Notes: generated by a model from the letters alone, not told the origin. Shown: positions 1-8,724, counted from the first letter of the stretch. The stretch is DNA of 42,001 bases from Sphingomonas endophytica (GCF_001476895.1 NZ_LDTB01000033.1:1-42001); one strand, 5' to 3'. Translations and numbers: made by a program.

Positions 1-102
1 CGTCCGCACCGACGCCCCCGCCGCCCCCCGCTCCGCCAGCACGCGGACGGTCGCCTCGATCAGGTCGTGCCGACGGGCGTCGGCGGTCACGCGCTTGCTC
101 AC
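1..102 (-). CDS. TetR-family transcriptional regulator, N-terminal fragment
   Basis: Reading the minus strand from a GTG at 102 gives 34 codons that stay open to the window edge, so the gene is cut. The peptide begins MSKRVTADARRHDLIEATV and continues with VLAERGAAGASVRT. This is the usual first helix of TetR regulators, which reads roughly 'R..IL.AA..L..E.G...TVR'. TetR proteins bind a short palindrome as dimers and usually repress a neighbouring operon. The gene diverges from the Rieske oxygenase across 47 bases, so that oxygenase and the FAD enzyme behind it are the natural targets (inference). An AAGGAAG ribosome site sits just before the GTG. A second in-frame GTG (codon 5) could also serve as start. 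Most of the protein is outside the window. Confidence 0.7.
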   Translation of the reverse strand, partial: MSKRVTADARRHDLIEATVRVLAERGAAGASVRT

Positions 103-149
103 GCCGCTTCCTTATTATACGATCGTGCAACACGCACGCGGAGACTCCG
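103..149. promoter_or_regulatory. Divergent promoter region, tetR / Rieske oxygenase
   Basis: This 47-base gap is AT-rich for the window and holds CTTATTATACGATCG. Read on the minus strand, it contains a perfect TATAAT (118-113). The hexamer lies so close to the GTG at 102 that the regulator transcript would have almost no leader. On the plus strand, GGAG at about 139-142 is the ribosome site for the ATG at 150. No clear long operator palindrome is visible beyond the short CGATCG core. Confidence 0.4.
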
Positions 150-1358
150 ATGCCACGTCCAGCCGAGCTGCCCCTTCCCGATCCGGACGCGGACTGGAGC
201 CTGCCGGCGTGGCTATATACCGATCCCGAGGTCTTCGCGCTGGAATGTGCGCGGATCATCCGCCCGTCGTGGCAGATCGTCTGCCATGTCAGCGATATCG
301 CGGAGGCGGGCGCGTGGCGCACCCTCTCGTATCTCGGCGAGAATGTCGTGGTGATGCGGGGGGCCGACGGCGAAATCCGCGCCTTCCACAACGTATGCCG
401 CCACCGCGCGATGCGGCTGGTCGATGGCGACAGCGGCTGCGCGCAGAAGCTGGTCTGCCCCTATCACGCCTGGGTCTATGAACTGGACGGGCGGCTGACC
501 GGCGTGCCGATGCGCCGCGACTATCCCGCGCTCGACATGGCCGCCACCGGGCTGGTCCCGGTCGAGCTCGATACGTGGCGCGGCTTCGTCTTCGTGCGGC
601 TGGAGGACGACGGCGGCCCGCGCGTCGCGGACATGATGGCCCCCTTCGACCATGAGGTCGCGCCCTATCGGTTCGAGGACATGCGCCGGATCGGCGACGT
701 GCGGGTGCGCGACCGCGCGGTCAACTGGAAGAACGTCGGCGACAATTATTCCGACAACCTGCACATCCCGGTCGCGCACGACGGGCTGACGCGGCTGTTC
801 GGCAAGAGCTATGCGATCGAGGCGGCGGGCTGGGTCGACCGGATGTCCGGTCAGCTGGTCGACCGGCCCTCCGCCGATCCGTGGGAGCGCTTCTATCAGG
901 CGCATCTGCCCCCGGTCGATCACCTGCCGGAGGCCAACCAGAAACTCTGGCTCTATTACAAGCTCTGGCCGAACATGGCGTTCGACATCTATCCCGACCA
1001 GATCGACTTCATGCAATGGCTGCCGGTGTCGCCGACCGCCTGCGTGCTGCGCGAGATGGTCTTCGCGCTGCCGGGCGACGATCGCCGCGCGATGAAGCTG
1101 GTCCGCTACGCCAACTGGCGGATCAACCGCACCGTCAATGCCGAGGACACCTGGCTGATCGAGCGTGTGCAGCAGGGCATGGCCTCGTCCAGCTACACCG
1201 CCGGCCCGATCGGCGCGAGCGAGGTGTGCCTGCGCAGCTTCGCCGCGAAGGTGCGCGCGCGCATCCCGGAGGCACGACTGCATCGCGCGCCGCCGCCGGG
1301 CTGGTCGCGCAATCCCATGTCGCCCCTGCGAAGGCAGGGGTCCATGACTGTGGATTGA
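150..1358 (+). CDS. Rieske [2Fe-2S] ring-hydroxylating oxygenase, alpha-subunit type
   Basis: The 402-residue protein is a Rieske non-haem iron oxygenase. The Rieske cluster ligands are visible as C83-X-H85 and C103-X2-H106 (CRH ... CPYH), with the typical 17-residue gap. The mononuclear iron site follows as NYSDNLHIPVAH, giving H205 and H210. Such enzymes take electrons from a ferredoxin or reductase and hydroxylate or demethylate aromatic, quaternary-amine or other small substrates in the cytosol. No reductase gene is nearby, so the electron donor and substrate are unknown. The next gene is an FAD oxidoreductase that could act in the same route (inference). The last eleven residues (PLRRQGSMTVD) and the stop codon are encoded by a REP-like palindrome, so the native C-terminus seems to have been replaced by repeat sequence. 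The start is supported by GGAG upstream. Confidence 0.88.
   Translation: MPRPAELPLPDPDADWSLPAWLYTDPEVFALECARIIRPSWQIVCHVSDIAEAGAWRTLSYLGENVVVMRGADGEIRAFHNVCRHRAMRLVDGDSGCAQKLVCPYHAWVYELDGRLTGVPMRRDYPALDMAATGLVPVELDTWRGFVFVRLEDDGGPRVADMMAPFDHEVAPYRFEDMRRIGDVRVRDRAVNWKNVGDNYSDNLHIPVAHDGLTRLFGKSYAIEAAGWVDRMSGQLVDRPSADPWERFYQAHLPPVDHLPEANQKLWLYYKLWPNMAFDIYPDQIDFMQWLPVSPTACVLREMVFALPGDDRRAMKLVRYANWRINRTVNAEDTWLIERVQQGMASSSYTAGPIGASEVCLRSFAAKVRARIPEARLHRAPPPGWSRNPMSPLRRQGSMTVD
1316..1346 (+). repeat. REP-like palindrome, copy 1
   Basis: The core CCCCTGC-GAAG-GCAGGGG (1323-1340) is a perfect 7-bp stem with a 4-base loop, flanked by CATG at one side and TCCATG at the other. It forms the end of the oxygenase reading frame. 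The same core recurs in inverse orientation about 100 bases downstream, giving the paired layout of bacterial REP doublets. Confidence 0.75.
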
Positions 1359-1421
1359 GGGCGGAGGACCGGACACCGGCGCGGCGCCGATGTGTCAAAG
1401 CGACGTGGCGGACTGGACAGA

Positions 1422-1450
1422 CATAGGCCCCTGCCTTCGCAGGGGCGACG
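1422..1450 (-). repeat. REP-like palindrome, copy 2 (inverted)
   Basis: CCCCTGC-CTTC-GCAGGGG at 1428-1445 is the reverse complement of copy 1, including the loop. The flanks also match: GTCGCCCCTG on one side, and CCTATG against TCCATG on the other. The pair could fold as two separate hairpins or as one long stem between the oxygenase and the FAD oxidoreductase. Either would suit attenuation or mRNA protection (inference). Confidence 0.75.
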
Positions 1451-1465
1451 GGCGGGGCGCGAGGC

Positions 1466-3079
1466 ATGACGAAAAAGTACGACGCACTCATCATCGGCGG
1501 CGGGCACAATGGGCTGGTCTGCGCCTTCTACCTCGCGCGCGCCGGGCTGAAGGTGCGCGTGCTGGAACGCCGCCACGTCGTCGGCGGCGCGGCGGTGACG
1601 GAGGAGTTCCACCCCGGCTTCCGCAACTCGACCGCCAGCTACACGGTCAGCCTGCTGCGCCCCAAGGTGATCGCCGACATGAAGCTGCACGATCGCGGCT
1701 TTCGTATCATCGAGCGGACGATCAGCAACTTCTTCCCCTTCCCCGACACCTATCTGACGCTGGGCGGCGGCACGGCGCGGACGCAGGAGCAGTTCGCGCG
1801 GTTCAGCCGCCGCGATGCGGAAGCCTATCCGCATTACGACGCCGCGCTGGAGAAGGTCGCGCAGGTGCTGCGCGATCTGGCGCTGAAGGCACCGCCCAAC
1901 GCCGGTGGCGGGTTGATGGAGGCGGTCGCGGCGGCGCGACAAGGCTGGCCGCTGGCGAAGCTCGACATCGCGGCGCAGCGCGACCTTCTCGACGTTTTCA
2001 CCAAGTCCGCGCGCGAGTTCCTGGACGGCTGGTTCGAGGACGATCACGTCAAATCGGCCTTCGCCTTCGATGCGGTGGTCGGCAATTTCGCGGGCGTCTC
2101 GACGCCGGGGTCGGCCTATGTCCTGCTGCACCACGTCTTCGGCGAGGTGAACGGCAAGTTCGGCGCCTGGGGCCATTCGGTCGGGGGCATGGGCGCGATC
2201 ACGCAGGCGATGCAGGCGGCGTGCGTCGATGCCGGCGTGGAGATCAGCCTCGAGGCGCCGGTGTCGCGCGTCCTGATCGACGGCGGCAAGGCGGCGGGCG
2301 TCGTGCTCGACAGCGGCGAGCAAATCGCCGCGCCGATCGTCGCCGCCAATGTCGGACCGGCCATGCTCTATCGCCAGATGGTCGAGGGGGCCGACCTGCC
2401 CACCGATTTCCGCCGCCGCATCGCGGGCTTCAGGACCGGATCGGGCACCTTCCGCATGAACGTGGCGCTCAGCGAATTGCCCGACTTCACCGTCCTGCCC
2501 GGCAAGGAACGCGCCGAACATCACACCGCCGGGATCATCATCGCCCCCGGCCTCGATTATATGGATCGCGCCTTCGACGATGCGAAGGTGCATGGCTGGT
2601 CGCGCGAGCCGATCGTCGAGATGAAGCTGCCGACGACGGTCGACGACACGCTCGCCCCGCCGGGGATGCATATCGCCAGCCTGTTCTGCCAGCAATTCGC
2701 CCCCGAACTGCCCGACGGCCGCAGCTGGGACGACGCGCGCGAGGAGGTGGCGGACCTCATCATCGACACCGTCGACCGCCATGCGCCCAACTTCAAGAAA
2801 TCGATCATCGCGCGACAGATCCACTCGCCGCTCGACCTCGAACGCAAGTTCGGGCTGGTCGGCGGCGACATCTTCCATGGACGGATGAGCCTCGACCAAT
2901 TGTGGTCGGCGCGCCCGGTGCTGGGCCACGGCGATTATCGCGCGCCGATCAGCGGGCTCTACATGTGCGGATCGGGCACGCACCCCGGCGGCGGGGTGAC
3001 GGGCGCGCCGGGGCATAATGCCGCGCACGCGATCCTCGCCGACCGCAGCCTTATCGGGCGCTGGCGCCGCCGCGCCTGA
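1466..3079 (+). CDS. PYROXD2/phytoene-desaturase-like FAD oxidoreductase
   Basis: The 537-residue protein opens with a dinucleotide-binding fold, YDALIIGGGHNGLVCAFYL, followed by an acidic strand end (VLERRHVVGGAAVTEE). It closes with a second flavin-contact segment, MCGSGTHPGGGVTGAPGHNA. This pairing is typical of the CrtI/PYROXD2 group of flavin amine-oxidase-like proteins. Members desaturate or isomerise polyenes, or have unknown redox roles. No carotenoid genes are nearby, so a carotenoid role is not supported here. It follows the Rieske oxygenase by 107 bases holding the REP pair and may be co-transcribed with it. The ribosome site is weak: GAGG lies almost next to the ATG. The 3' end overlaps the convergent permease by 29 bases. 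Confidence 0.85.
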   Translation: MTKKYDALIIGGGHNGLVCAFYLARAGLKVRVLERRHVVGGAAVTEEFHPGFRNSTASYTVSLLRPKVIADMKLHDRGFRIIERTISNFFPFPDTYLTLGGGTARTQEQFARFSRRDAEAYPHYDAALEKVAQVLRDLALKAPPNAGGGLMEAVAAARQGWPLAKLDIAAQRDLLDVFTKSAREFLDGWFEDDHVKSAFAFDAVVGNFAGVSTPGSAYVLLHHVFGEVNGKFGAWGHSVGGMGAITQAMQAACVDAGVEISLEAPVSRVLIDGGKAAGVVLDSGEQIAAPIVAANVGPAMLYRQMVEGADLPTDFRRRIAGFRTGSGTFRMNVALSELPDFTVLPGKERAEHHTAGIIIAPGLDYMDRAFDDAKVHGWSREPIVEMKLPTTVDDTLAPPGMHIASLFCQQFAPELPDGRSWDDAREEVADLIIDTVDRHAPNFKKSIIARQIHSPLDLERKFGLVGGDIFHGRMSLDQLWSARPVLGHGDYRAPISGLYMCGSGTHPGGGVTGAPGHNAAHAILADRSLIGRWRRRA

Positions 3080-4373
3080 CCAGCGCATAGACCGGCACCC
3101 CGGCGAGCAGCAGCACCAGCGCCCAGCCGTTCGCCTCCCACCCCAGCCCGTAGGAGAGCCAAGCGATGAAGCCGGCGGACACCAGCCCCGCCAGCCGCCC
3201 CGGCGCGTCGCCGCCCAGCAGCCGGACCGCCGCGAGCGCGTTGACGAAATAGGCGAGCATCCCCGCCGCCAGCGATACCGAGGCGACGAACGCGAACAGG
3301 TCGCCCATCCCGCGCGTGTAATTGGCAAGCGTGACGATCGTGACCAGTCCGCCCGCCAGCAGATGCGCGCGCACCGGCGTGCCGCTGGCGCTCTCCCGCG
3401 CGAACCAGCGCGGGAACACCCCGCCCGCCGCCATGGCGCGCGGCATCTCGCCCTGCAACAGCACGAAGCCGTTGAGCGTGCCCAGCGCGCTGATCGCGGC
3501 GAACAGCGCCACGACCTGCGTCATCCCCGCCCCCAGCGCGCCGCCCAGGAAGTCGGCGATCGGCGATGGCGACGCGGCGACGGCCGCGCGCGGCATCAGC
3601 GCGCTGATCGCGCCCGACACCGCCAAATAGATCAGCCCGACCGCCGCCGTCCCGATCAGGGTCGCGCGTGGCACTGTCCGGGCCGGATCATCCACCTTGT
3701 CGGCGGGAACGGTCGCGGACTCGACGCCCAGAAACCCCCAGAAGGTCAGCGCGGCGGCGCCCGCGATCGCCTGCGCGCTGATCGGCACCGCCGGTTGTGC
3801 GGGCAAGGGGTGTCCGCTCACCACCCACCAGCCCGCCAGCAGGATCACCCCGGCCAGCGGCACCAGCTTCAGCACCATCGTCACCATCTGCACCCGCGCC
3901 GCGACCCCGACCCCGGCGATGTTGACCAGTACCGCGAGCCAGACCAGCGCCACCGCGACCAGCGCGGCATGCGGCGCCAGTGACGGGATCGCGACGCTCA
4001 AGGCGCTGACCACCGCCACCGCGACCGCCCCGTTACCGGCCCAGACCAGCGTCCAGTAACTCCACGCCGCCGCAAAGCCGATGCGCGGCCCGAACGCCGC
4101 CTCGGCATAGGCATAGGGGCCGCCCGCGCGGGGCCGCGCCGCCGCCAGCCGCGCGAAGACCAGGGCCAGGCACATCGCCCCCATGATGGTCGCGATCCAG
4201 CCCAGCGTGGCATTGCCGCCCAGCGGCGCAAGCGTCGCCGGCAGCAGATAGATGCCCGCCCCGATCAGATTGCCCATCACCAGCGCCAGCGCGCCGCGAA
4301 AGCCCATCGCGCCGCGACCCGCCGTCGCCGCGCTTGATCGCGCGGGGGCGGCGTGGTTTGTTCCGTCTTCCAT
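3051..4373 (-). CDS. APC-family amino-acid permease
   Basis: From the ATG at 4373 the protein has 440 residues, the usual size for amino acid-polyamine-organocation permeases, and shows about twelve hydrophobic segments. Helix 1 carries the family substrate motif in GNLIGAGIYLLPA, and helix 3 follows GGPYAYAEAAFGP. These proteins carry amino acids by proton symport or exchange through the inner membrane; the substrate cannot be read from sequence. The frame is open further upstream, but the ATG at 4373 has GGGGA eight bases before it. It also matches the family N-terminus (MEDGTN..., then the first helix), so I chose it. That ATG shares a CATG with the start of the divergent TPR-sulfotransferase. 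The gene is convergent with, and overlaps, the FAD oxidoreductase. Confidence 0.85.
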   Translation of the reverse strand: MEDGTNHAAPARSSAATAGRGAMGFRGALALVMGNLIGAGIYLLPATLAPLGGNATLGWIATIMGAMCLALVFARLAAARPRAGGPYAYAEAAFGPRIGFAAAWSYWTLVWAGNGAVAVAVVSALSVAIPSLAPHAALVAVALVWLAVLVNIAGVGVAARVQMVTMVLKLVPLAGVILLAGWWVVSGHPLPAQPAVPISAQAIAGAAALTFWGFLGVESATVPADKVDDPARTVPRATLIGTAAVGLIYLAVSGAISALMPRAAVAASPSPIADFLGGALGAGMTQVVALFAAISALGTLNGFVLLQGEMPRAMAAGGVFPRWFARESASGTPVRAHLLAGGLVTIVTLANYTRGMGDLFAFVASVSLAAGMLAYFVNALAAVRLLGGDAPGRLAGLVSAGFIAWLSYGLGWEANGWALVLLLAGVPVYALVRRGGASAR

Positions 4374-5982
4374 GTCAGTCCCCAGCCCCGATCGCTTTCC
4401 CGACCGCTTTCCCCCGATGCTAGTCGACGCCGCGCTGGCGCTCCACGACAATCGGCTGGAGATCGCCGAACCGCTGCTGCGCTCGTATCTGAAGCGCGAT
4501 CCGTTCGACGCACGGGCGATCCGGATGCTGGCGGAGCTGGCCGGGCGGATCGGGCGCAACCGCGATGCCGAGACGTTGCTGCGCCGCGCGCTGGAACTGG
4601 CCCCCGGCTTCACCGCCGCGCGCGCCAATCTGGCGATCGTCCTCTACCGCCTGAACCGCGCGCCGGAGGCGCTGGCCGAACTCGACACGTTGCTGGCCGA
4701 CGAGCCGGAGCATGTCGGCCACATCAACCTGAAGGCGGCGGCGCTCGGCCGGCTGGGAAGTTTCGAGGACGCCATCCCGCTCTACGAGCGCGTGCTGGAA
4801 CAGGCGCCGACGCAACCGAAGGTGTGGATGAGCTATGGCCATATGCTCAAGACGGTCGGGCGGCAGGCCGATGGCGTCGCCGCCTACCGCCACGCCATCG
4901 CGCTCCGGCCCGCGCTGGGCGAGGCGTGGTGGAGCCTCGCCAACCTGAAGACGGTCCGCTTCGACGACGCCGACGTCGCCGCGATGACGGCGCAGCTGGC
5001 GCGCGACGCTATCGACGTCGCGGATCGCTTCCACCTCGACTTCGCGCTCGGCAAGGCGTGGGAGGAGCGCGGCGATGCCGATCGCGCCTTCGCGCATTAT
5101 GCCGCCGGCAATGCGCTGCGCCGGACGCAGATCGATTATGACGCGGACGAGACGACGCGCTTCGTCGATGCGATCCGCGCCACCTGCCCGGCCGACTTTT
5201 TCGCGGCGCGCGCCGGCTGGGGGTGTCCGTCCGCCGATCCGATCTTCGTGCTGGGGATGCCGCGCGCCGGATCGACGCTGGTGGAACAGATCCTGGCCAG
5301 CCACCCGCTGGTGGAGGGAACGACCGAACTCCCCGACCTGCCCGTGCTCGCGCGGCGGATCGAGCATTATCCCGCCGGACTGGCGTCCCTCACGCCCGAA
5401 CAAGCGCGACAGCTGGGCGAGGACTATCTGCGCCGCGCCGCCGTGCAGCGGCGCAGCGACCGGCCCTTCTTCGTCGACAAGCTGCCCAACAACTGGGCGC
5501 ATGTCGCGCTGATCCGCGTCATCCTGCCCAACGCCACGATCATCGACGCGCGGCGCGATCCGCGCGCCTGCTGCTTCTCGAATTTCAAGCAGCATTTCGC
5601 ACGCGGACAGGCGTTCAGCTACGCGCTCGACGACATGGGGCGCTATTATCGCGATTACGTGCGGATGATGGCGCATCTCGACACGGTGCAGCCCGGACGC
5701 GTCCACCGCGTGATCCACGAGGAACTGGTCGACGCACCCGAACCGACGATCCGCGCATTGCTCGATGCGTGCGCGCTGCCCTTCGATGCCGCGTGCCTGT
5801 CGTCGCACCGGACCGAGCGCCCGGTCCGCACCGCGTCCTCCGAACAGGTCCGCCAGCCGATCTTTCGCGGCGGAGACCGCGCGTGGCGACCGTTCGCCGC
5901 GCATCTCGCCCCGCTGGAGCGCGCGCTGGGCGACGTGATCGAACATTATCCTCTTGCGCCGGACTTCTCGTCGGCAGCGTGA
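4372..5982 (+). CDS. TPR-repeat sulfotransferase
   Basis: The protein has about 536 residues in two halves. Residues 10-290 hold tandem helical pairs of the tetratricopeptide type (for example LAIVLYRLNRAPEALAELD and LGSFEDAIPLYERVLEQAP). Residues from about 290 form a sulfotransferase domain with the PAPS 5'-phosphosulfate loop VLGMPRAGSTLVEQIL, then DKLPNNWAHV and the 3'-phosphate region DARRDPRACCFSNF. The expected reaction is transfer of sulfate from PAPS to a hydroxyl or tyrosine of an unknown acceptor. The start is uncertain: 4372 has no clear ribosome site, 4417 (MLVDAAL) is an alternative, and the frame also opens upstream at 4252. The TonB receptor follows in the same direction after 121 bases, a pairing seen in other sphingomonads and Caulobacter relatives. 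Confidence 0.85.
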   Translation: MSVPSPDRFPDRFPPMLVDAALALHDNRLEIAEPLLRSYLKRDPFDARAIRMLAELAGRIGRNRDAETLLRRALELAPGFTAARANLAIVLYRLNRAPEALAELDTLLADEPEHVGHINLKAAALGRLGSFEDAIPLYERVLEQAPTQPKVWMSYGHMLKTVGRQADGVAAYRHAIALRPALGEAWWSLANLKTVRFDDADVAAMTAQLARDAIDVADRFHLDFALGKAWEERGDADRAFAHYAAGNALRRTQIDYDADETTRFVDAIRATCPADFFAARAGWGCPSADPIFVLGMPRAGSTLVEQILASHPLVEGTTELPDLPVLARRIEHYPAGLASLTPEQARQLGEDYLRRAAVQRRSDRPFFVDKLPNNWAHVALIRVILPNATIIDARRDPRACCFSNFKQHFARGQAFSYALDDMGRYYRDYVRMMAHLDTVQPGRVHRVIHEELVDAPEPTIRALLDACALPFDAACLSSHRTERPVRTASSEQVRQPIFRGGDRAWRPFAAHLAPLERALGDVIEHYPLAPDFSSAA

Positions 5983-6031
5983 CAATTTCGCCACGCGGCG
6001 TGATTTCAGACGAAATGTTGCCGGATGCCGA

Positions 6032-6098
6032 TTGACCCCGGTCGTGCCGCGTCGCAGCATGCGTCACAAAGGCGCAATAAAGGGCGCAACAAAGGGGG
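6032..6098 (+). promoter_or_regulatory. Possible promoter and repeated leader of TonB receptor 1
   Basis: TTGACC (6032-6037) is followed after 17 bases by CAGCAT (6055-6060), a fair -35 with a weak -10. Behind it the leader carries three similar units in a row, AAAGGCGCAAT, AAAGGGCGCAAC and AAAGGGGG (about 6066-6098). The last unit doubles as the ribosome site of the receptor. The repeated units may be a protein-binding or translation-control site (inference). Confidence 0.35.
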
Positions 6099-6103
6099 TT
6101 GGT

Positions 6104-8662
6104 GTGGTGGTCAGCTTTCGTCGTCGCGTGATCGTTTCGTTGCTCGCCTCCGCCGCGCTGGCCGGCCCCGCCCTGGCGCAGGATGCGGCGGGTTCCGGCT
6201 CCGGCCAGACCACGAAGGCCGACGTCCCCTCGCAACAACCGGACAATTCCACCGACGGCGACATCATCGTCACCGCGCAGAAGCGCGACGAGAATATCCA
6301 GAGCGTGCCGATGAGCATCCAGGCGATCGGCACGAAGCGCCTCGACCAGCTCAACATCTCCAACTTCAACGAATATACGCAGCTTCTGCCCTCGGTCGCC
6401 TTTCAATCGAGCCAGCCGGGCGTGACCACCGTCTATATGCGCGGCGTCGCCTCGGGCGGCGACGGCAACCATTCCGGTTCGCTGCCCTCGGTCGGCAGCT
6501 ATCTCGACGAGCAGCCGGTGACGACGATCGGCGGCACGCTCGACGTCCATATCTACGACATCGCGCGCATCGAAAGCCTGGCGGGCCCGCAGGGCACCTT
6601 GTACGGCGCGTCCAGCGAGGCGGGCACGATCCGCATCATCACCAACAAGCCCGACACCGCAGGCTTCTACGGCCGCGTCGATGGCGAGGTGAACACGGTG
6701 AAGGCCGGCGGGATCGGCGGCACGCTGGAGGGGATGCTCAACATCCCCTTCAACGATCGCATCGCGTTGCGTGTGGTCGGCTTCTACGAACGCGACGCCG
6801 GCTATATCGACAACGTGCCGGGCACGCGCAGCTTCCTGCCGCAGCCGGGCGGGATCACCGTCGATAACAAGGCTTTCGTGAAGAAGGACTATAACGACAC
6901 CGATACCTATGGCGGGCGCGCGGCGCTGAAGATCGACCTGGACGACAACTGGACGGTCACGCCGACGCTGCTGCATCAGGAACAGCGTTCGCACGGCACC
7001 TATGGCTATGATCCGAAGGTCGGCGATCTTCAGGTCCAGCACTTCTATCCGGAATATCGCCAGGACCGCTTCACGCAGGCCGCGCTGACGATCGAGGGCA
7101 AGGTGGGCAATTGGGACCTCACCTATACCGGCGCGCTGCTCGACCGCCGCACGCTGCAGTCCAGCGACTATACCGACTATTCGGAGGCGTATGACTCGAT
7201 GTACGCCTCGGTCGGCGGACTGGCCGGCTATTTCGCCTATGTCGACAATGCGGGCAAGACGATCGATCCGCGCCAGGTGATCGTCGCGCGCGACCATTTC
7301 AAGAAACTCAGTCAGGAACTGCGCGTCGCCTCGCCGGTCGAGGCGCCGTTCCGGCTGGTCGCCGGCGCCTTCTACCAGCGACAGAGCAACCTGATCTTCC
7401 AGAATTACAAGGTGCCCAATCTCGGGTCGCAGGTGTCGGTCAACGACTATCCGGGCACGCTCTGGCTCACGCGGCAGCACCGCGTCGACAAGGATTATGC
7501 CGTCTTCGGCGAGGCAAGCTACGATCTGACGCCCAAGCTGACGCTCACGGCGGGCGGACGCGTCTTCATCTATGACAATTCGCTGATCGGCTTCTTCGGC
7601 TTCGGTCGCAATCCCGGCGTCGATGCGGCGGACGGCCGTCCCTACACCGCCGAACCATTCAACGCCGCCGGCAGCTCGCGCACCGGCGTCGCCGGCTGCT
7701 ATCTGGCGGGCGGCGGCACGCTGCGCGACGCCTATCTGAACGGCGGGTCGATCGGCGGCTTCCTGCAGACCCCGGATGTCGGCGGCATCCCGTGCGTCAA
7801 TCTGGGCGTGCCGGTCGGCAACAGCGTGGTGCCCAAGCGCGCCGATGGCCAGGGCGTCACCTACAAGGTCAATGCCACGTGGAAGCCGATCGACAACGTC
7901 CTGCTCTACGCCACTTGGTCGCGCGGCTTCCGCCCCGGCGGGATCAATCGCCGTGGCGATGTCGGTGATTATCAGGCGGACTTCCTGACCAATTATGAAG
8001 TCGGGTGGAAGACGACCGTCGTCGACGGCCTGCGCTTCAACGGCGCGGTCTATCAGCAGAACTGGGACCAGTTCCAGTTCTCGTTCCTGGGCGAGAACAG
8101 CTTCACGATCATCCAGAACGGGCCGGACGCGCGCATTCGCGGCGTGGAAATGGACGCGGCGTTCAACAGCGGCGGGCTCTCGCTGACGGCGGCGGGATCG
8201 TACACCGACGCCAGGACGCTGACCGACCTGTGTTCGTCGGTGACGTGCAGCCCGACGGGCGACGACGTGCTGGCGCCGCGCGGCACCCGCCTGCCGATCA
8301 CTCCGCGCTTCAAGCTGAGCGGCACGGCGCGCTATGCCGTCCCGATCGGCGCGGTGCGCGCCTATATCCAGGGACTGGTCGCTCACCAGAGCTCCGCCGG
8401 CTCGGATATCCGCGTGCTGTCGCTGACCGCGGACGGGACATCGAAGGCGAGCGGGCTGGGCCGGTTGCAACCCTATACCAGCGCCAATCTGGCGATCGGC
8501 GGCGAGCTCTCGGGGTATACCTTCGAGGTGTTCGTGCGGAACCTGTGGGACGAACGCGGCGAGATCTCGCGCTTCCAGCAATGCGGCACCTGCGACCAGC
8601 GCATCTACATCGTCCCGATCGCCCCGCGCACGATCGGCGTCCGCTTGGGTGCGCGCTTCTAG
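6104..8662 (+). CDS. TonB-dependent outer-membrane receptor 1
   Basis: With the GTG at 6104 as start (AAAGGGGG six bases upstream), the protein has 852 residues. It begins with a clear signal peptide, VSFRRRVIVSLLASAALAGPALAQ. An earlier in-frame ATG at 6059 has no ribosome site. A TonB-box-like stretch (GDIIVTAQKRDENIQSVP) precedes the plug domain (residues about 50-170, with GPQGTLYGASSEAGTIRI). A long beta-barrel follows, and the protein ends in the aromatic residue typical of outer-membrane barrels (VRLGARF). The family imports iron complexes, vitamins or glycans using TonB energy; the substrate is not evident. The nearest partner is the upstream TPR-sulfotransferase. The next genes (the ABC operon) are convergent. 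Confidence 0.9.
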   Translation: MVVSFRRRVIVSLLASAALAGPALAQDAAGSGSGQTTKADVPSQQPDNSTDGDIIVTAQKRDENIQSVPMSIQAIGTKRLDQLNISNFNEYTQLLPSVAFQSSQPGVTTVYMRGVASGGDGNHSGSLPSVGSYLDEQPVTTIGGTLDVHIYDIARIESLAGPQGTLYGASSEAGTIRIITNKPDTAGFYGRVDGEVNTVKAGGIGGTLEGMLNIPFNDRIALRVVGFYERDAGYIDNVPGTRSFLPQPGGITVDNKAFVKKDYNDTDTYGGRAALKIDLDDNWTVTPTLLHQEQRSHGTYGYDPKVGDLQVQHFYPEYRQDRFTQAALTIEGKVGNWDLTYTGALLDRRTLQSSDYTDYSEAYDSMYASVGGLAGYFAYVDNAGKTIDPRQVIVARDHFKKLSQELRVASPVEAPFRLVAGAFYQRQSNLIFQNYKVPNLGSQVSVNDYPGTLWLTRQHRVDKDYAVFGEASYDLTPKLTLTAGGRVFIYDNSLIGFFGFGRNPGVDAADGRPYTAEPFNAAGSSRTGVAGCYLAGGGTLRDAYLNGGSIGGFLQTPDVGGIPCVNLGVPVGNSVVPKRADGQGVTYKVNATWKPIDNVLLYATWSRGFRPGGINRRGDVGDYQADFLTNYEVGWKTTVVDGLRFNGAVYQQNWDQFQFSFLGENSFTIIQNGPDARIRGVEMDAAFNSGGLSLTAAGSYTDARTLTDLCSSVTCSPTGDDVLAPRGTRLPITPRFKLSGTARYAVPIGAVRAYIQGLVAHQSSAGSDIRVLSLTADGTSKASGLGRLQPYTSANLAIGGELSGYTFEVFVRNLWDERGEISRFQQCGTCDQRIYIVPIAPRTIGVRLGARF

Positions 8663-8702
8663 AGCAAACCGATGGTCGAGCGCGGTGGGAATCACGCTCC
8701 GT

Positions 8703-8724
8703 GACCCCGGCGCGGGCCGGGGTC
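8703..8724. repeat. REP-like palindrome, copy 3
   Basis: GACCCCGGC-GCGG-GCCGGGGTC is a perfect 9-bp stem with a 4-base loop, followed by CATGTC. It shares the GGGGTCCATG ending with copy 1 near 1340, which suggests the same family or a related one. Confidence 0.6.

Noticed and set aside
1466..3079. Naming the FAD oxidoreductase as carotenoid crtI
   Set aside because: No phytoene synthase or other carotenoid gene is nearby, and the wording of the N-terminus is closer to the PYROXD2 group.
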